Notes: generated from the letters alone by a model not told the origin. Numbered from the stretch's first letter, positions 27,688-36,597 are shown. The stretch is DNA of 64,000 bases from MPNP01 sp965221445 (GCA_965221445.1 CBDCSF010000013.1:1674001-1738000), one strand, 5' to 3'. Program-made: numbers and translations.

Positions 27688-29055
27688 CTAGACAAAAGGT
27701 TGCTCCGTAATGGCGATATCCCTGATTTTATCGCCGACTGGACGATTTAAATCATAGTATAATTTTCTCCTGGTTACCTGGTTTGGTTTCATACCCAGAT
27801 AATCTTCAAGCAGGGATCTGGACACCTGAAACACATTTTTTCCAACCAACGGGATATTGGATTGTATTTCTGCACGATAATGTGCGTGGACCCCGGCAGA
27901 TTCCACCGAGGAAACGGCATTTCCTGCGTTATTCAGAGTGTACCAGAGAGTTCTGTCAATCAGCTTCAACCAGAGAAAGTATGCAGTTGGAAGTACACCT
28001 CCCTCCTTTCTTGCCATACGAAGGGTGGTAACAAGGGCTGTGTTTTTCCAGGCATGTTTACCTGCTTCTTCCTCCAGTTTTTTTCCTTCCCCAGAATCGA
28101 AAGCTTTGTTTATCGCACTTTGGAACCACCTGTCCCTACCTAGAGCCTGATCAAAATTTTCTTCATCTGGATGACAGGCATCAAAAGTCGCAGTTAGGAA
28201 TTTCAGAATCTCCATTCCAGAATCCTGTAGAAATGCAAAGTGAAGTATTTGGGCTGCAACAAGACCCTTCTCATAATTCCTTAAAGAAGCGAAACCATTC
28301 CATGAAGAACCTATTTTCTCTTCAAACACCTCACTGATTCCATCAATGGTGAGTTCCGTACAGATCTCATCAGCAATTTGCTGATCAAAAGGATCCAGAT
28401 TTGAAGATTGTCTTTTCCCCTCATAATCTTGCGGAATCAACCCCTCTTCGGTGAGCCACGCTTCGGGGGTGAGTGCAGGTTCAAGAATATCGGACTTTTC
28501 CATTGGAGTTAAGGGATTAATCAAATACCCAACACACGTTTCGGAATCGTGTTCTTTACCTGTTTTACTCTTTGAAGGATGGGCTAGTCTTTCAAGAAAA
28601 CCCACCTTGGTTCCCTTGATGGGCTGGTTTTCCCACAAACTGTCGAGTGAGTACCTATTTCTGAAAATTAAATCCGGCCGCCTGCCAAATGAGGCCCAAA
28701 TGATAATCCCAATTGGCAATATATAGATCAGGAAAAATGCCCTGCCCGCCACTTGATGGAGTTTCCACCACAAATCACTTCCGACTACAAAATCGGAGAG
28801 AGGATTCAGATATGGTTCAATATCATGTAATGAACCTACAAAATAGTTTACAATGTGTCCATGATCCTTCTTGAGGGTTATCACATCGAAAAGCCACATA
28901 ACAATTTTTACATGATACCATGCAATCAAGGATATAAAATCCATGGTCTTTTCCTGAAACAAACTGAATAATGATCCCATCACCAGAAAAAGCAGAATTC
29001 CCAATATGGCAATTCTGAGATGTTCATCTCCCTGAGAATGATTTGGGTTATTCAT
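27688..29055 (-). CDS. DotM/IcmP/TrbA-like coupling-complex protein
   Basis: A 455-residue protein with N-terminal membrane helices (about residues 12-28, 36-58 and 105-123) and a cytoplasmic domain. The C-terminal half has the family signature LWLKLIDRTLWYTLNNAG followed by ESAGVHAHYRAE, as in Legionella DotM (IcmP) and TrbA of plasmid R64. DotM belongs to the coupling complex that delivers substrates to type IVB secretion systems. Here it heads an operon with pilM-, pilU- and pilV-like genes, only 3 nt before the PilM-like start. No DotL/TraI-type partner is visible in the window. The stop is TAG. Confidence 0.75.
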   Translation of the reverse strand: MNNPNHSQGDEHLRIAILGILLFLVMGSLFSLFQEKTMDFISLIAWYHVKIVMWLFDVITLKKDHGHIVNYFVGSLHDIEPYLNPLSDFVVGSDLWWKLHQVAGRAFFLIYILPIGIIIWASFGRRPDLIFRNRYSLDSLWENQPIKGTKVGFLERLAHPSKSKTGKEHDSETCVGYLINPLTPMEKSDILEPALTPEAWLTEEGLIPQDYEGKRQSSNLDPFDQQIADEICTELTIDGISEVFEEKIGSSWNGFASLRNYEKGLVAAQILHFAFLQDSGMEILKFLTATFDACHPDEENFDQALGRDRWFQSAINKAFDSGEGKKLEEEAGKHAWKNTALVTTLRMARKEGGVLPTAYFLWLKLIDRTLWYTLNNAGNAVSSVESAGVHAHYRAEIQSNIPLVGKNVFQVSRSLLEDYLGMKPNQVTRRKLYYDLNRPVGDKIRDIAITEQPFV

Positions 29056-29220
29056 TTCGCTGCGAGTATCTTTGAAAATTACGATTCATAATTTTCAAGT
29101 TAACCAAATCGGTGAAACTCGAGAGAACTTTATATGCTTGATTGGGTAATCGGGTGTTTGCATGTGGAAAAGGAGGAATGAGGTGAGTTATCCTTTGGGA
29201 AGTATATACTTCCCTAATAA

Positions 29221-29397
29221 AACAATTCTGCTGCCAAGGTTATTAAAGCAAAAGAGCTGGTTTAATATCTAGAGGGCAACTCAACCCTGGATAAAGCAAA
29301 ATTCAATACACTGGTTGCAACCCAACAATGCGCCAAGCACCAAAGAACCTGGTTTCGCAACAAAATGGCTGGTTGGGAACGGCTACATGTACCCTAG
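29221..29397 (+). pseudogene. miaA: 3-prime remnant of miaA (tRNA dimethylallyltransferase)
   Basis: A 58-codon segment reads AAKVIKAKELV-stop-YLEGNSTLDKAKFNTLVAT and then QQCAKHQRTWFRNKMAGWER before a TAG. This is the C-terminal signature of MiaA (YLEG, then TRxYAKRQxTWFR and a Trp). The TAA at 29263 replaces an expected sense codon. The rest of the gene is missing, and the upstream 165 bp after the DotM-like start show no more homology. MiaA adds a dimethylallyl group to A37 of tRNAs reading UNN codons. A functional copy presumably exists elsewhere. Confidence 0.7.
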
Positions 29398-29460
29398 ATC
29401 CAGTTGAATTCCTTGTTGACGAGAGTAATTAGAATTTGGAATCCACATCATTTGGAAAAA

Positions 29461-29477
29461 AATACAAATATTGTATT
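29461..29477. promoter_or_regulatory. AT-rich perfect palindrome upstream of the sugar ABC operon
   Basis: AATACAA (29461-29467) and TTGTATT (29471-29477) are perfect 7-bp arms around ATA, 129 bp upstream of the binding-protein start. A possible regulator site. Confidence 0.35.
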
Positions 29478-29503
29478 GTTAATCCCTTATCTGCTGATTT
29501 ATT

Positions 29504-29514
29504 CAAACGGTTTG
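29504..29514. promoter_or_regulatory. Candidate LacI-type operator upstream of the sugar ABC operon
   Basis: CAAAC-G-GTTTG, an 11-bp inverted repeat within ATTCAAACGGTTTGCAAAT, resembles LacI/GalR-family half-sites. It lies about 90 bp before the binding-protein start, where a sugar-responsive repressor would act. No regulator gene is in this cluster. Confidence 0.4.
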
Positions 29515-29605
29515 CAAATTACCTTTTCTTGAATTGGCGGGTTTAAGGCAATGCAACTAGGGTTGTGTTGTTAATTTGTTTAATGTCTAGTTTAGGGAGA
29601 TAGAT

Positions 29606-30586
29606 ATGAGAAAACTGGTTTCTATTTTTGTTGGATTTGTCTTGTCATTAGGAATAGTGGCATCGGCAAATTCTCAATCAATGGGTGTTGTGGTAAAAAT
29701 CGGGGGAATACCCTGGTTCAACGCCATGGAGGAAGGAATCAAGGCCAGGGGTGCTGAACTTGGTATGGATGCCTGGATGGTAGGCCCTACTTCAGCAGAT
29801 CCGGCCCTTCAGGTCAGGGCCATTGAAGACCTAATTGCGCAGGGGGTCGATATCATCGGTGTTGTGCCGAATGACGAAGGCGCTCTAGAACCGGTCCTCA
29901 CCAAGGCCATGGAAGCAGGCATCAAGGTTGTCGCACATGAAGGGCCAGGCCTGATGAATGTTGATTGGAATTTCGAACTTGCATCTGCAACCGGATTTGG
30001 CGAAGCACATGCCAAACTGCTTTGTGAAAAGGTAAATGGTACTGGTCAATATGCCGTTTATGTCGGTTCACTCACAGTTCCGCTACACAATGCTTGGGCG
30101 GATGCAGCTATTGCCTGGATGGGAGAAAACTGTCCCCAACTTGAGTTAATTGGTGAACGATACGGGGTTGCCGAAAGTGTTGATGACAGTCGTACCACAG
30201 CCTTGGATCTTATCGCGGCAAATCCGGATCTCAAGGGTTTCCTTGCTTTTGGTAGTCAAGGCCCAATTGGCGCGGGTCGAGCTGTTCAGGAAAGAAGAAT
30301 GGGAGGACAGATTCATGTTCTTGGACCATTTTCACCAGGACAGGGTAGACAATTGGTGCATGAAGGAATTCTCTCCGGCGGGTTTATGTGGAATCCCATG
30401 GAAGCAGGTCGGGTTTTCGTAACCATGGGCAAGTTGCTTGCTGACGGTGAGCCCATTGAAGAAGGAACCATGATTGAAGGACTTGGTACGGTAAGCCCGG
30501 ACCCGGCAACCAGAAATATCATTACCGATAACCTTCTTGAACTGAACGTCGATACAGTTGACGGTCTGGCCGATATGGGTCTCTAA
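29606..30586 (+). CDS. Sugar ABC transporter periplasmic binding protein (LsrB/RhaS-like)
   Basis: A 326-residue exported protein with a signal peptide (cleavage near ASANS-QSM) and a strong AGGGAGA ribosome-binding site. It has the periplasmic-binding-protein type I fold: KIGGIPWFNAMEEGIKARGA, ADPALQVRAIEDLIAQGVD, VVPNDEGALEPVLTKAMEAG and GFLAFGSQGPIGAGRAVQE. The pattern is closest to the rhamnose/autoinducer-2 branch of the CUT2 sugar receptors. It is the first gene of an operon with a double ATPase, two permeases and an epimerase-type isomerase, so the ligand is probably an unusual monosaccharide. Confidence 0.85.
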   Translation: MRKLVSIFVGFVLSLGIVASANSQSMGVVVKIGGIPWFNAMEEGIKARGAELGMDAWMVGPTSADPALQVRAIEDLIAQGVDIIGVVPNDEGALEPVLTKAMEAGIKVVAHEGPGLMNVDWNFELASATGFGEAHAKLLCEKVNGTGQYAVYVGSLTVPLHNAWADAAIAWMGENCPQLELIGERYGVAESVDDSRTTALDLIAANPDLKGFLAFGSQGPIGAGRAVQERRMGGQIHVLGPFSPGQGRQLVHEGILSGGFMWNPMEAGRVFVTMGKLLADGEPIEEGTMIEGLGTVSPDPATRNIITDNLLELNVDTVDGLADMGL

Positions 30587-30595
30587 ATTTTTAAG

Positions 30596-30619
30596 GGTGG
30601 GGGTACTTGTGCCTCCACC
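30596..30619 (+). other. Intercistronic stem-loop after the binding-protein gene
   Basis: GGTGGGGG (30596-30603) pairs with CCTCCACC (30612-30619) with one G-U pair and an 8-nt loop, 10 nt after the stop. No T run follows. It probably protects the receptor mRNA or attenuates the downstream genes. Confidence 0.5.
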
Positions 30620-30682
30620 TGTTTACCTTCCCTACACATTGTGATTCTGAAAATTTATTCAGGAGGGGTTGGCGTTGATTGT

Positions 30683-30692
30683 TTACCGGTAA
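30683..30692. promoter_or_regulatory. Palindrome TTACCGGTAA before the ATPase gene
   Basis: A perfect 10-bp palindrome (GTTTACCGGTAAC in context), 40-50 bp upstream of the ATPase start. Its CCGG centre resembles LacI-family operators. An AGGAGG-like site at 30660 precedes only a 7-codon frame ending in this palindrome, so a second regulated start point is possible. Confidence 0.3.
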
Positions 30693-30731
30693 CCTTCCTT
30701 CCAATTGACAATAGGAATTCCTGGACCTGAA

Positions 30732-32231
30732 ATGATGACGACTGAACCATGGGTTTTATCACTGGAAAACGTTTCCAAGAATTTCGGTGGTGTCAAGGCA
30801 TTGACCGATGTTTCATTCCAGGTAAAACCGGGTGAAGTTCATTGTCTGGCTGGAGAAAACGGGTGCGGGAAAAGTACCCTGATAAAAATAATTACCGGGG
30901 TTTATACTCCGTCACCAGGAGCAAAACTGAATATACTGGGGAAGGATATAGAGCATATAACCCCTGCCTTGGCAAGGGAAATGGGGATTTCGGTCATCTG
31001 GCAAGACCTTGCGCTTTTTCCTCATATGTCGGTGACCGAAAATATCTCCTTTGATGAAGTGGTAGGGTTCTGGCCGAAACTGATTCGAACCGAATCATTC
31101 AAGCCCAAGGTAGAAGCTATTCTAAAACGCCTGAATGTCGAAATGGACCTGGATGAGCCCATCAAGGACTTGCCCATTGCCCAAAGACAAATTGTCGCCA
31201 TTGCCAGGGCCCTGATGGGAAATGCCAAATTGATTTTCATGGACGAACCCACTTCTTCCCTGACCCAATCCGAAACAAACATGCTCATGAAAATTGTGCA
31301 GAAACTATCCGAAGACGGTGTTGCGGTTGTCTTCGTAAGTCACCGATTGGCCGAAGTTCTTGCCATTTCCTCACGGGTAACCGTTTTGCGTGACGGTCAA
31401 CTTGTTGGAGTTTTTCCAACGGAGGGAATGACGCAAACGAAACTTGCCGAATTGATGACCAATCTAACCCTTGTCAATGAGGTTACGTCAACTCCCGATA
31501 TAGATACCGATGCAATTTTAGAAATAGCAGACCTGTCTCGGGAAAATGAATTCCAAAATGTAACAATGCAAATCAGGAAAGGTGAAATCGTAGGGCTCAC
31601 TGGCTTGATCGGTGCCGGTCGAACAGAGTTGGCACATGCCCTGATAGGCATGACAAAACCGACTTCGGGTACTATCAGACTTGATGGCAAGGAGGTTAAT
31701 TTCAGTTCGATTCGGGACGCTATCCATGAAGGGATTGCCTATGTTTCAGAGGACCGTCTTTCGCTTGGGCTGATTCAACCCCAATCAATCGCCGACAACA
31801 TTGTGACAACAGTACTCAACAGAATCTTGACATTCCTGGGTTTTGTTTCCCCTAGGAAAAAGAAATCCATGGTCAATCATTGGATCAAGGAGTTGGCCAT
31901 AAGAATTGGTGAACCCTCAGATGCGGTTTCTACCCTTTCAGGAGGAAACCAACAAAGGGTTGTCCTAGCCAAGTGGTTGGCCACCGAACCACAATTGATG
32001 ATTTTGGATAATCCGACGGTTGGTGTTGATGTGGGTGCTCGAGCCGGCATCTTCAGAATTGTCAAAACCCTTGCCGAGCAAGGAATGGGCATCCTCTTGA
32101 TTTCGGATGAAGTACATGAGGTACACTTTAATTCAGACCGGGTTTTGGTCATGATCAATGGCGAAATCAATCTGGAACACTATCCCCTGGAAAATTCTGT
32201 CGAACAACTCGAAGGCATAGTCTATGCCTAG
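30732..32231 (+). CDS. Sugar ABC transporter double ATPase (RbsA/XylG family)
   Basis: About 499 residues with two nucleotide-binding domains. The first has Walker A GENGCGKSTLIK, a Q-loop in VIWQDLALFPHMS and LIFMDEPTSSL. The second has GLIGAGRTELAHALIG in place of Walker A, lacking the usual GKS/T as in RbsA and MglA, then the signature LSGGNQQRVVLAKWLA and LMILDNPTVGVDVG. It powers uptake by the CUT2-type permeases that follow. The frame opens at TTG 30705, but ATG at 30732 or 30735 is nearer the start of homology. It overlaps the next gene by 8 nt. The stop is TAG. Confidence 0.88.
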   Translation: MMTTEPWVLSLENVSKNFGGVKALTDVSFQVKPGEVHCLAGENGCGKSTLIKIITGVYTPSPGAKLNILGKDIEHITPALAREMGISVIWQDLALFPHMSVTENISFDEVVGFWPKLIRTESFKPKVEAILKRLNVEMDLDEPIKDLPIAQRQIVAIARALMGNAKLIFMDEPTSSLTQSETNMLMKIVQKLSEDGVAVVFVSHRLAEVLAISSRVTVLRDGQLVGVFPTEGMTQTKLAELMTNLTLVNEVTSTPDIDTDAILEIADLSRENEFQNVTMQIRKGEIVGLTGLIGAGRTELAHALIGMTKPTSGTIRLDGKEVNFSSIRDAIHEGIAYVSEDRLSLGLIQPQSIADNIVTTVLNRILTFLGFVSPRKKKSMVNHWIKELAIRIGEPSDAVSTLSGGNQQRVVLAKWLATEPQLMILDNPTVGVDVGARAGIFRIVKTLAEQGMGILLISDEVHEVHFNSDRVLVMINGEINLEHYPLENSVEQLEGIVYA

Positions 32232-33234
32232 GTTTAAATTAGTTGCAAACTACACGGTCGAAATGCGCCTGCTGGTCGTTCTCGTTCTTATGTGTACTGG
32301 TTTGTCGCTTGCCTCTGACCAGTTCTTGAGTTTGGGAAACCTGACTTCATTACTCAACAACAATGCTGTAAACCTAATTTGGGCAGTTGGCTTGCTTGTC
32401 GTTTTAATTTCTGGTGGTATTGATATTTCATTTGCCGTAGCCGCATCGGTTGTACAATATGTTGCTGCCTACTGTTTCGGGTTCCTGGGGGGAGGCAATT
32501 GGATTCTGGGCTTCTTGGTAAGCGGCTTGATCGGTATTGGGTTGGGTCTTATCAATGCCACTTTGATTCATGGCTTCAGAATCATCTCAATCGTTATCAC
32601 CATTGCCACTTTCAACGCATTTTTTGGCCTGCTGATGTTCTTCACTTCAGGTAGGAACATTTACAATCTCCCCAGTTGGTGGACATCTCGCATATTTATT
32701 TTTGAACATCAATCAGCCAATGGTACATGGTCCGAACTCAACCTTGCCGTTGCAGTCATGATTGGATGTGTAGTTGCAACCTGGATATTGATAAGGTTCA
32801 CCGGAACCGGACGCCAGCTCTATGCCTTTGGGGATAATCCTGAGGCAGCTAGACGGGCGGGTGTCAATATTGCCCTGATGCAAGCCGTAGCCTATGGCTG
32901 GATGGGGATGATGGCAGGTATTGCCGGCCTGATGCAAGTCAACATCGTCAAAGAGGTCATTCCCAATGCCTTGTATGGACGAGAACTTGAAGTATTGGCA
33001 GCTGTTGTACTTGGAGGTGCAAGGTTAGGTGGCGGAAAGGGTTCAATACTTGGATGCATTCTTGGTGTCATGTTCGTTGCCATCACGCAAAATGGTCTTA
33101 ACCTCCTGGGAGTATCGCCGTTTGCATTCCAGATGATCATTGGTGGGAGTATTCTCATAGCTGTATCAACGTCAAATATCCAGATCGATTCCGATTTGTT
33201 CAAAAACCCGGGAAAATATATTCGTACAAGCTAA
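32224..33234 (+). CDS. Sugar ABC transporter permease 1 (BPD_transp_2 family)
   Basis: A 336-residue membrane protein with about ten hydrophobic segments. It has the CUT2 features LVVLISGGIDISFAVAASV near the N-terminus and YAFGDNPEAARRAGVNIALM before the cytoplasmic coupling region, then VLGGARLGGGKGSILGCILG. It overlaps the ATPase gene by 8 nt and the second permease gene by 1 nt, so translation is coupled. It would form the membrane channel as a heterodimer with the next protein. Confidence 0.88.
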   Translation: MPRFKLVANYTVEMRLLVVLVLMCTGLSLASDQFLSLGNLTSLLNNNAVNLIWAVGLLVVLISGGIDISFAVAASVVQYVAAYCFGFLGGGNWILGFLVSGLIGIGLGLINATLIHGFRIISIVITIATFNAFFGLLMFFTSGRNIYNLPSWWTSRIFIFEHQSANGTWSELNLAVAVMIGCVVATWILIRFTGTGRQLYAFGDNPEAARRAGVNIALMQAVAYGWMGMMAGIAGLMQVNIVKEVIPNALYGRELEVLAAVVLGGARLGGGKGSILGCILGVMFVAITQNGLNLLGVSPFAFQMIIGGSILIAVSTSNIQIDSDLFKNPGKYIRTS

Positions 33235-34235
33235 TGACCATTCCACAGCTCGTTCAAGATATTTCCAATAAAATCGGCAAGGAAACCTTTGCCCTGATTT
33301 GCTTCCTGGCATTCCTGTTCCTGACATTTTCCAGCTTGACACCAAAATTTTTGACGGCAGCCAATCTCAGCTCGATGGCTTTTCAACTTCCGGTGTTGGG
33401 AATATTGACTCTTGCCATGCTTGCCCCGATCCTTTCGGGGGGTCTCAATTTGGCAATTATATTTACTGCAAACCTTTCCGGATTAACTCTTGCCTGGACT
33501 TTGTTGCAGGCTGGTGGACCTGACGCTGGGATACTCGCTTTCGTCATGGGAGTTGCCGCAGCCCTTGCCGTGGGAGCCTCGGCCGGACTTGTCATGGGAC
33601 TCGTCATCGCATACACGGGAGCCCATCCAATATTGGTTTCACTTGCCATGATGATATTTCTGCGAGGACTTGGCGAGTTCCTTACACGAGGGGGTGATAT
33701 ATCCGGTTTTCCAGAATTTGTTGGAACCATCGGGCATGGCAGTTTATTTCAGATACCCATTCCCATGATTATTTTTACACTGGTTGCCCTGGTTTGGCAT
33801 TTAATGCTGGTGTCAACCAAGCATGGATTTTCAGTTTACATGATTGGGTCCAACCTCAACGCCTCTGAATATTCGGGAATTCCAACCAAGAAAACGCTAA
33901 CCCTGATTTATACTTTTTCGGGTGTGTTGTGTGCCATTGCAGGAATTCTCATGGTTTCCCGTTTCAATTCTGTTCGGGTTGGACATGGTGAAGCCTTGTT
34001 GCTGGTGACCGTTTTGGCTTGCTTCTTGGGTGGCATTGATCCTTTTGGTGGATTTGGAAAGGTTATGCCGGTGTTTATTGCCTTGATTATCTTGCAAGTA
34101 TTGTCTTCGGGGCTAAACCTTTTGGGAGCCAATCAACACCTGTCTACTGCTGTATGGGGTTTATTTTTGATTTTGGTAATGGTAATAAGGCATGTTGGAA
34201 ATCAATTGAGGAATTATTTGACCAGAAGGGAATGA
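33234..34235 (+). CDS. Sugar ABC transporter permease 2 (BPD_transp_2 family)
   Basis: A 333-residue membrane protein of the same family as its upstream neighbour, with LAPILSGGLNLAIIFTANLS near the N-terminus. The coupling segment is VYMIGSNLNASEYSGIPTKK and the late block is CFLGGIDPFGGFGKVMPVFI. Two different permease genes in tandem indicate a heterodimeric translocation channel, as in rhamnose and autoinducer-2 transporters. The start overlaps the TAA of the first permease (TAATG), and the isomerase gene begins one base after its stop. Confidence 0.88.
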   Translation: MTIPQLVQDISNKIGKETFALICFLAFLFLTFSSLTPKFLTAANLSSMAFQLPVLGILTLAMLAPILSGGLNLAIIFTANLSGLTLAWTLLQAGGPDAGILAFVMGVAAALAVGASAGLVMGLVIAYTGAHPILVSLAMMIFLRGLGEFLTRGGDISGFPEFVGTIGHGSLFQIPIPMIIFTLVALVWHLMLVSTKHGFSVYMIGSNLNASEYSGIPTKKTLTLIYTFSGVLCAIAGILMVSRFNSVRVGHGEALLLVTVLACFLGGIDPFGGFGKVMPVFIALIILQVLSSGLNLLGANQHLSTAVWGLFLILVMVIRHVGNQLRNYLTRRE

Positions 34236-34236
34236 G

Positions 34237-35085
34237 ATGAAGGGATTTGGCGTACATGCTTGCATGTGGACGATGAAATGGGATCGTGATGGAGCTGAAC
34301 TGGGCGTTCGTTCTGCAAAGAATTACAATGTGGATTTTGTGGAAATTCCTTTATTGGATCCACCAATGGTTGATTCAACACACACACGCAAATTACTGGA
34401 AAAATATGAATTGAAGGCTGTATGTTCATTGGGTCTGCCTGAAGGGAGTTGGCCTTCATGTAATCCTGAAAATGCGATATCTTTTCTGAAAATTGCCTTG
34501 GACAAGTCCAAGGCAATGGGAGCGGATGCCCTGACTGGAGTAACATTTGGCGGAATCGGAGAGCGAACCGGATTTCCACCTACCAGTACAGAAATTGACA
34601 ATGTAGCATATGCTGTAGATGCCATAGGTAAATATGCCAAATCCCTGGGGTTACTATTTGGTATCGAACCAGTAAACAGATATGAAACCCATTTGCTTAA
34701 CACCGGCTGGCAAGCACGCGACCTGATTGAGCGCATCGGAAATGATAATGTGTTTATTCACCTTGACACATATCACATGAACATTGAGGAAAAAGGTGTT
34801 GTCAATGGTATCATAGATGCGTCAAAATACTTGAAATACATTCATCTCTCCGAGAGTGATAGAGGAACACCCGGGTGTGGAACCTGTGATTGGGATGAAA
34901 TTTTTGCCGGGCTCGCAGCCGTCGGGTTTGAAGGTGGTATGGCGATGGAAAGTTTTATTGAACTACCACCAGAAATTGCCAATGGATTAAGTGTCTGGCG
35001 TCCCGTTGCCAACAGCAATACCGAGGTAATGGATGAGGGCCTGCCCTTCCTACGGAACAAGGCAAAGCAGTACAGGTTGATTTAG
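34237..35085 (+). CDS. Sugar phosphate isomerase/epimerase, D-tagatose/D-allulose 3-epimerase-like
   Basis: A 282-residue TIM-barrel protein of the AP-endonuclease-2 superfamily. The four metal ligands of tagatose 3-epimerases are visible: Glu in GIEPVNRYETH, Asp in HLDTYHMNIEE, His in YIHLSESDRGTPGCG and Glu in AMESF. The GERTGFPPTSTE stretch is an active-site loop of the family. Such enzymes epimerise ketoses at C3 with a divalent metal in the cytoplasm. As the last gene of the ABC operon it probably acts on the imported sugar. The stop is TAG. Substrate specificity is not determinable here. Confidence 0.8.
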   Translation: MKGFGVHACMWTMKWDRDGAELGVRSAKNYNVDFVEIPLLDPPMVDSTHTRKLLEKYELKAVCSLGLPEGSWPSCNPENAISFLKIALDKSKAMGADALTGVTFGGIGERTGFPPTSTEIDNVAYAVDAIGKYAKSLGLLFGIEPVNRYETHLLNTGWQARDLIERIGNDNVFIHLDTYHMNIEEKGVVNGIIDASKYLKYIHLSESDRGTPGCGTCDWDEIFAGLAAVGFEGGMAMESFIELPPEIANGLSVWRPVANSNTEVMDEGLPFLRNKAKQYRLI

Positions 35086-35375
35086 GCAGAATTTGAAAGA
35101 TCATCTGCATGAAACAATGATTGGTTAGTTTGGATTGTGTACACTCTTACCTGATATACTCCATTCAATACTTTTTTATACTGAGTTAAAATTTTGAAGT
35201 ATGTTAATTGCAGAAGAGATTTTTCATTTCAGTTCTTAAGGGCATGTCTATTAAATAATTTTGGCTAACTTTTTTTTCAAAATCACCTTTCACCTCTGGC
35301 TTTGTTATTCCGGTTGTGATTCATTGTTGTCAAACAATAATTTTTCCCTTTTCACGGTAAACCAGGAGAATCACA

Positions 35376-35845
35376 ATGCCCAATCGCCACTTGCTTGAAG
35401 ATGATGAACATCTGTGGGCTCTACGCGAATTCAACGATCTGGAAATGATCAGGAACTAGGTTGATTGGGAAAGCTTCAGACCCCTTTTGGAGAAGGTTTG
35501 GGGGCCTCCTCGCAACGCGGATCGTGGTCGTCGGTCGTGGGATTATCTCTTAATCTTCCGCAGTGTCTTGTTGGGGGTGATGAATAACCTGAGTTATAAA
35601 GATCTTCAAGGCGATCTTTTGGAACGGTGGTCCTTTCAGTATTTTGTCGGCATTGAGGAAAGGAGTTGTATCCCGGACCAGAAAACCCTCTGGAAGTATC
35701 GTGATCAACTTGAGAAGGCGGGCTGTATTGAGGAGTTGTTTAATATCTTTTTGGACCAGTTGGACAATCGTGGTTATGGTTTGAACACCGGGGGTCAGAT
35801 TGTTGATTCATCCCTGAATGATGTTCCCCGTGTCAACATCAACTC
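35376..35845 (+). pseudogene. IS5-family transposase, 5-prime part, with a stop and truncated
   Basis: ATG at 35376 has AGGAGAA upstream. The frame reads MPNRHLLEDDEHLWALREFN, meets TAG at 35457, then continues as VDWESFRPLLEKVWGPPRNA, WDYLLIFRSVLLGVMNNLSY, SFQYFVGIEERSCIPDQKTL and GQIVDSSLNDVPRVN. These are the N-terminal and first catalytic (DSS) blocks of IS5-type transposases. Homology ends at about 35845, where recombinase sequence on the other strand begins. The left terminal repeat may lie in the AAGGGCATGTCTATTAAATA region near 35238. The element is dead. Confidence 0.75.
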
Positions 35846-36154
35846 CGGTTCCCGCCTGCCAATGTAGTCAAACACTCCCTTGATTGCTGCAAGTCGGATG
35901 TTGCGGGTCTGGATGCTGTTGTTCCGCTCCTCTTCCAGATGAAGAATAAACGCCACAACCTGATCGGCATCAAGATCCTCAACCAGAAGGTCAGTGTGAG
36001 CCTTGCGCAACTTGTCTGTTGCATATTGCAAGAGCAATCGCATAGCATAGCGATAACTGTCTATGGTATGGGGACTGGCATTCATTTCCGCTCTCAACCG
36101 AGTGAAGAACGCATCCAGGAGATAGGGAAAAGATTGGGTGACAGATGTCGTCAT
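35825..36154 (-). pseudogene. Tyrosine recombinase, N-terminal fragment
   Basis: About 110 codons from ATG at 36154 encode the SAM-like core-binding domain: YLLDAFFTRLRAEMNASPHT, IDSYRYAMRLLLQYATDKLR and AAIKGVFDYIGRREPELMLT. The frame then runs into the IS5 fragment and no catalytic domain remains. Its start overlaps the stop of the upstream recombinase gene by 4 nt. Tandem, overlapping recombinases are typical of recombinase-in-trio (RIT) type elements. Confidence 0.7.
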
Positions 36155-36597
36155 GATCCCCTCCCATAGCCAATAACTTTCTCATCCTGCCTCATGGTCA
36201 GGGTCATGATTTCGGGAACGGCCTCAAGATACCAATAGGTATGTTCCGGCTTTTTGTGCCCAAGGAAGGTGGTAAGTTTATGGATCTCATGGTCAGGATT
36301 GCGACCGGTACGCAGCCATCCAATTATGGTACGAGTGGCAAAAATATGGCGGAGATCATGCACAAGGGGTCCAGTCCCACACCCTCCATTTTTTGGCTTA
36401 TCGCGCAAACCAATTGCTTGGCCAACACGGGCAAAATTTTTAGCGCTGGTTTTCCGCACAAGTCTCCGGCCACTTATCCATGAACGAAACAGGGCCCGTT
36501 CAGAAGAAACTCCCAGAACCCTGTTCCACAGGAGTTGGTATCTAACCAGACGTTCAGCTGTGTAGGGTGTAATCGGTATCACACGTTCACACCCCAA
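36151..36597 (-). pseudogene. Tyrosine recombinase, C-terminal catalytic fragment
   Basis: A 148-codon fragment with the catalytic domain of a phage-type integrase: ERVIPITPYTAERLVRYQLL, HDLRHIFATRTIIGWLRTGR (His-x-x-Arg), LTTFLGHKKPEHTYWYLEAV (His and the nucleophilic Tyr) and a tail to GYGRGS. The N-terminal half and the first catalytic Arg are missing because an ISAs1-type fragment abuts at about 36600. The annotated start is therefore just where the break falls. It precedes a second recombinase gene with a 4-nt overlap. Confidence 0.75.
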
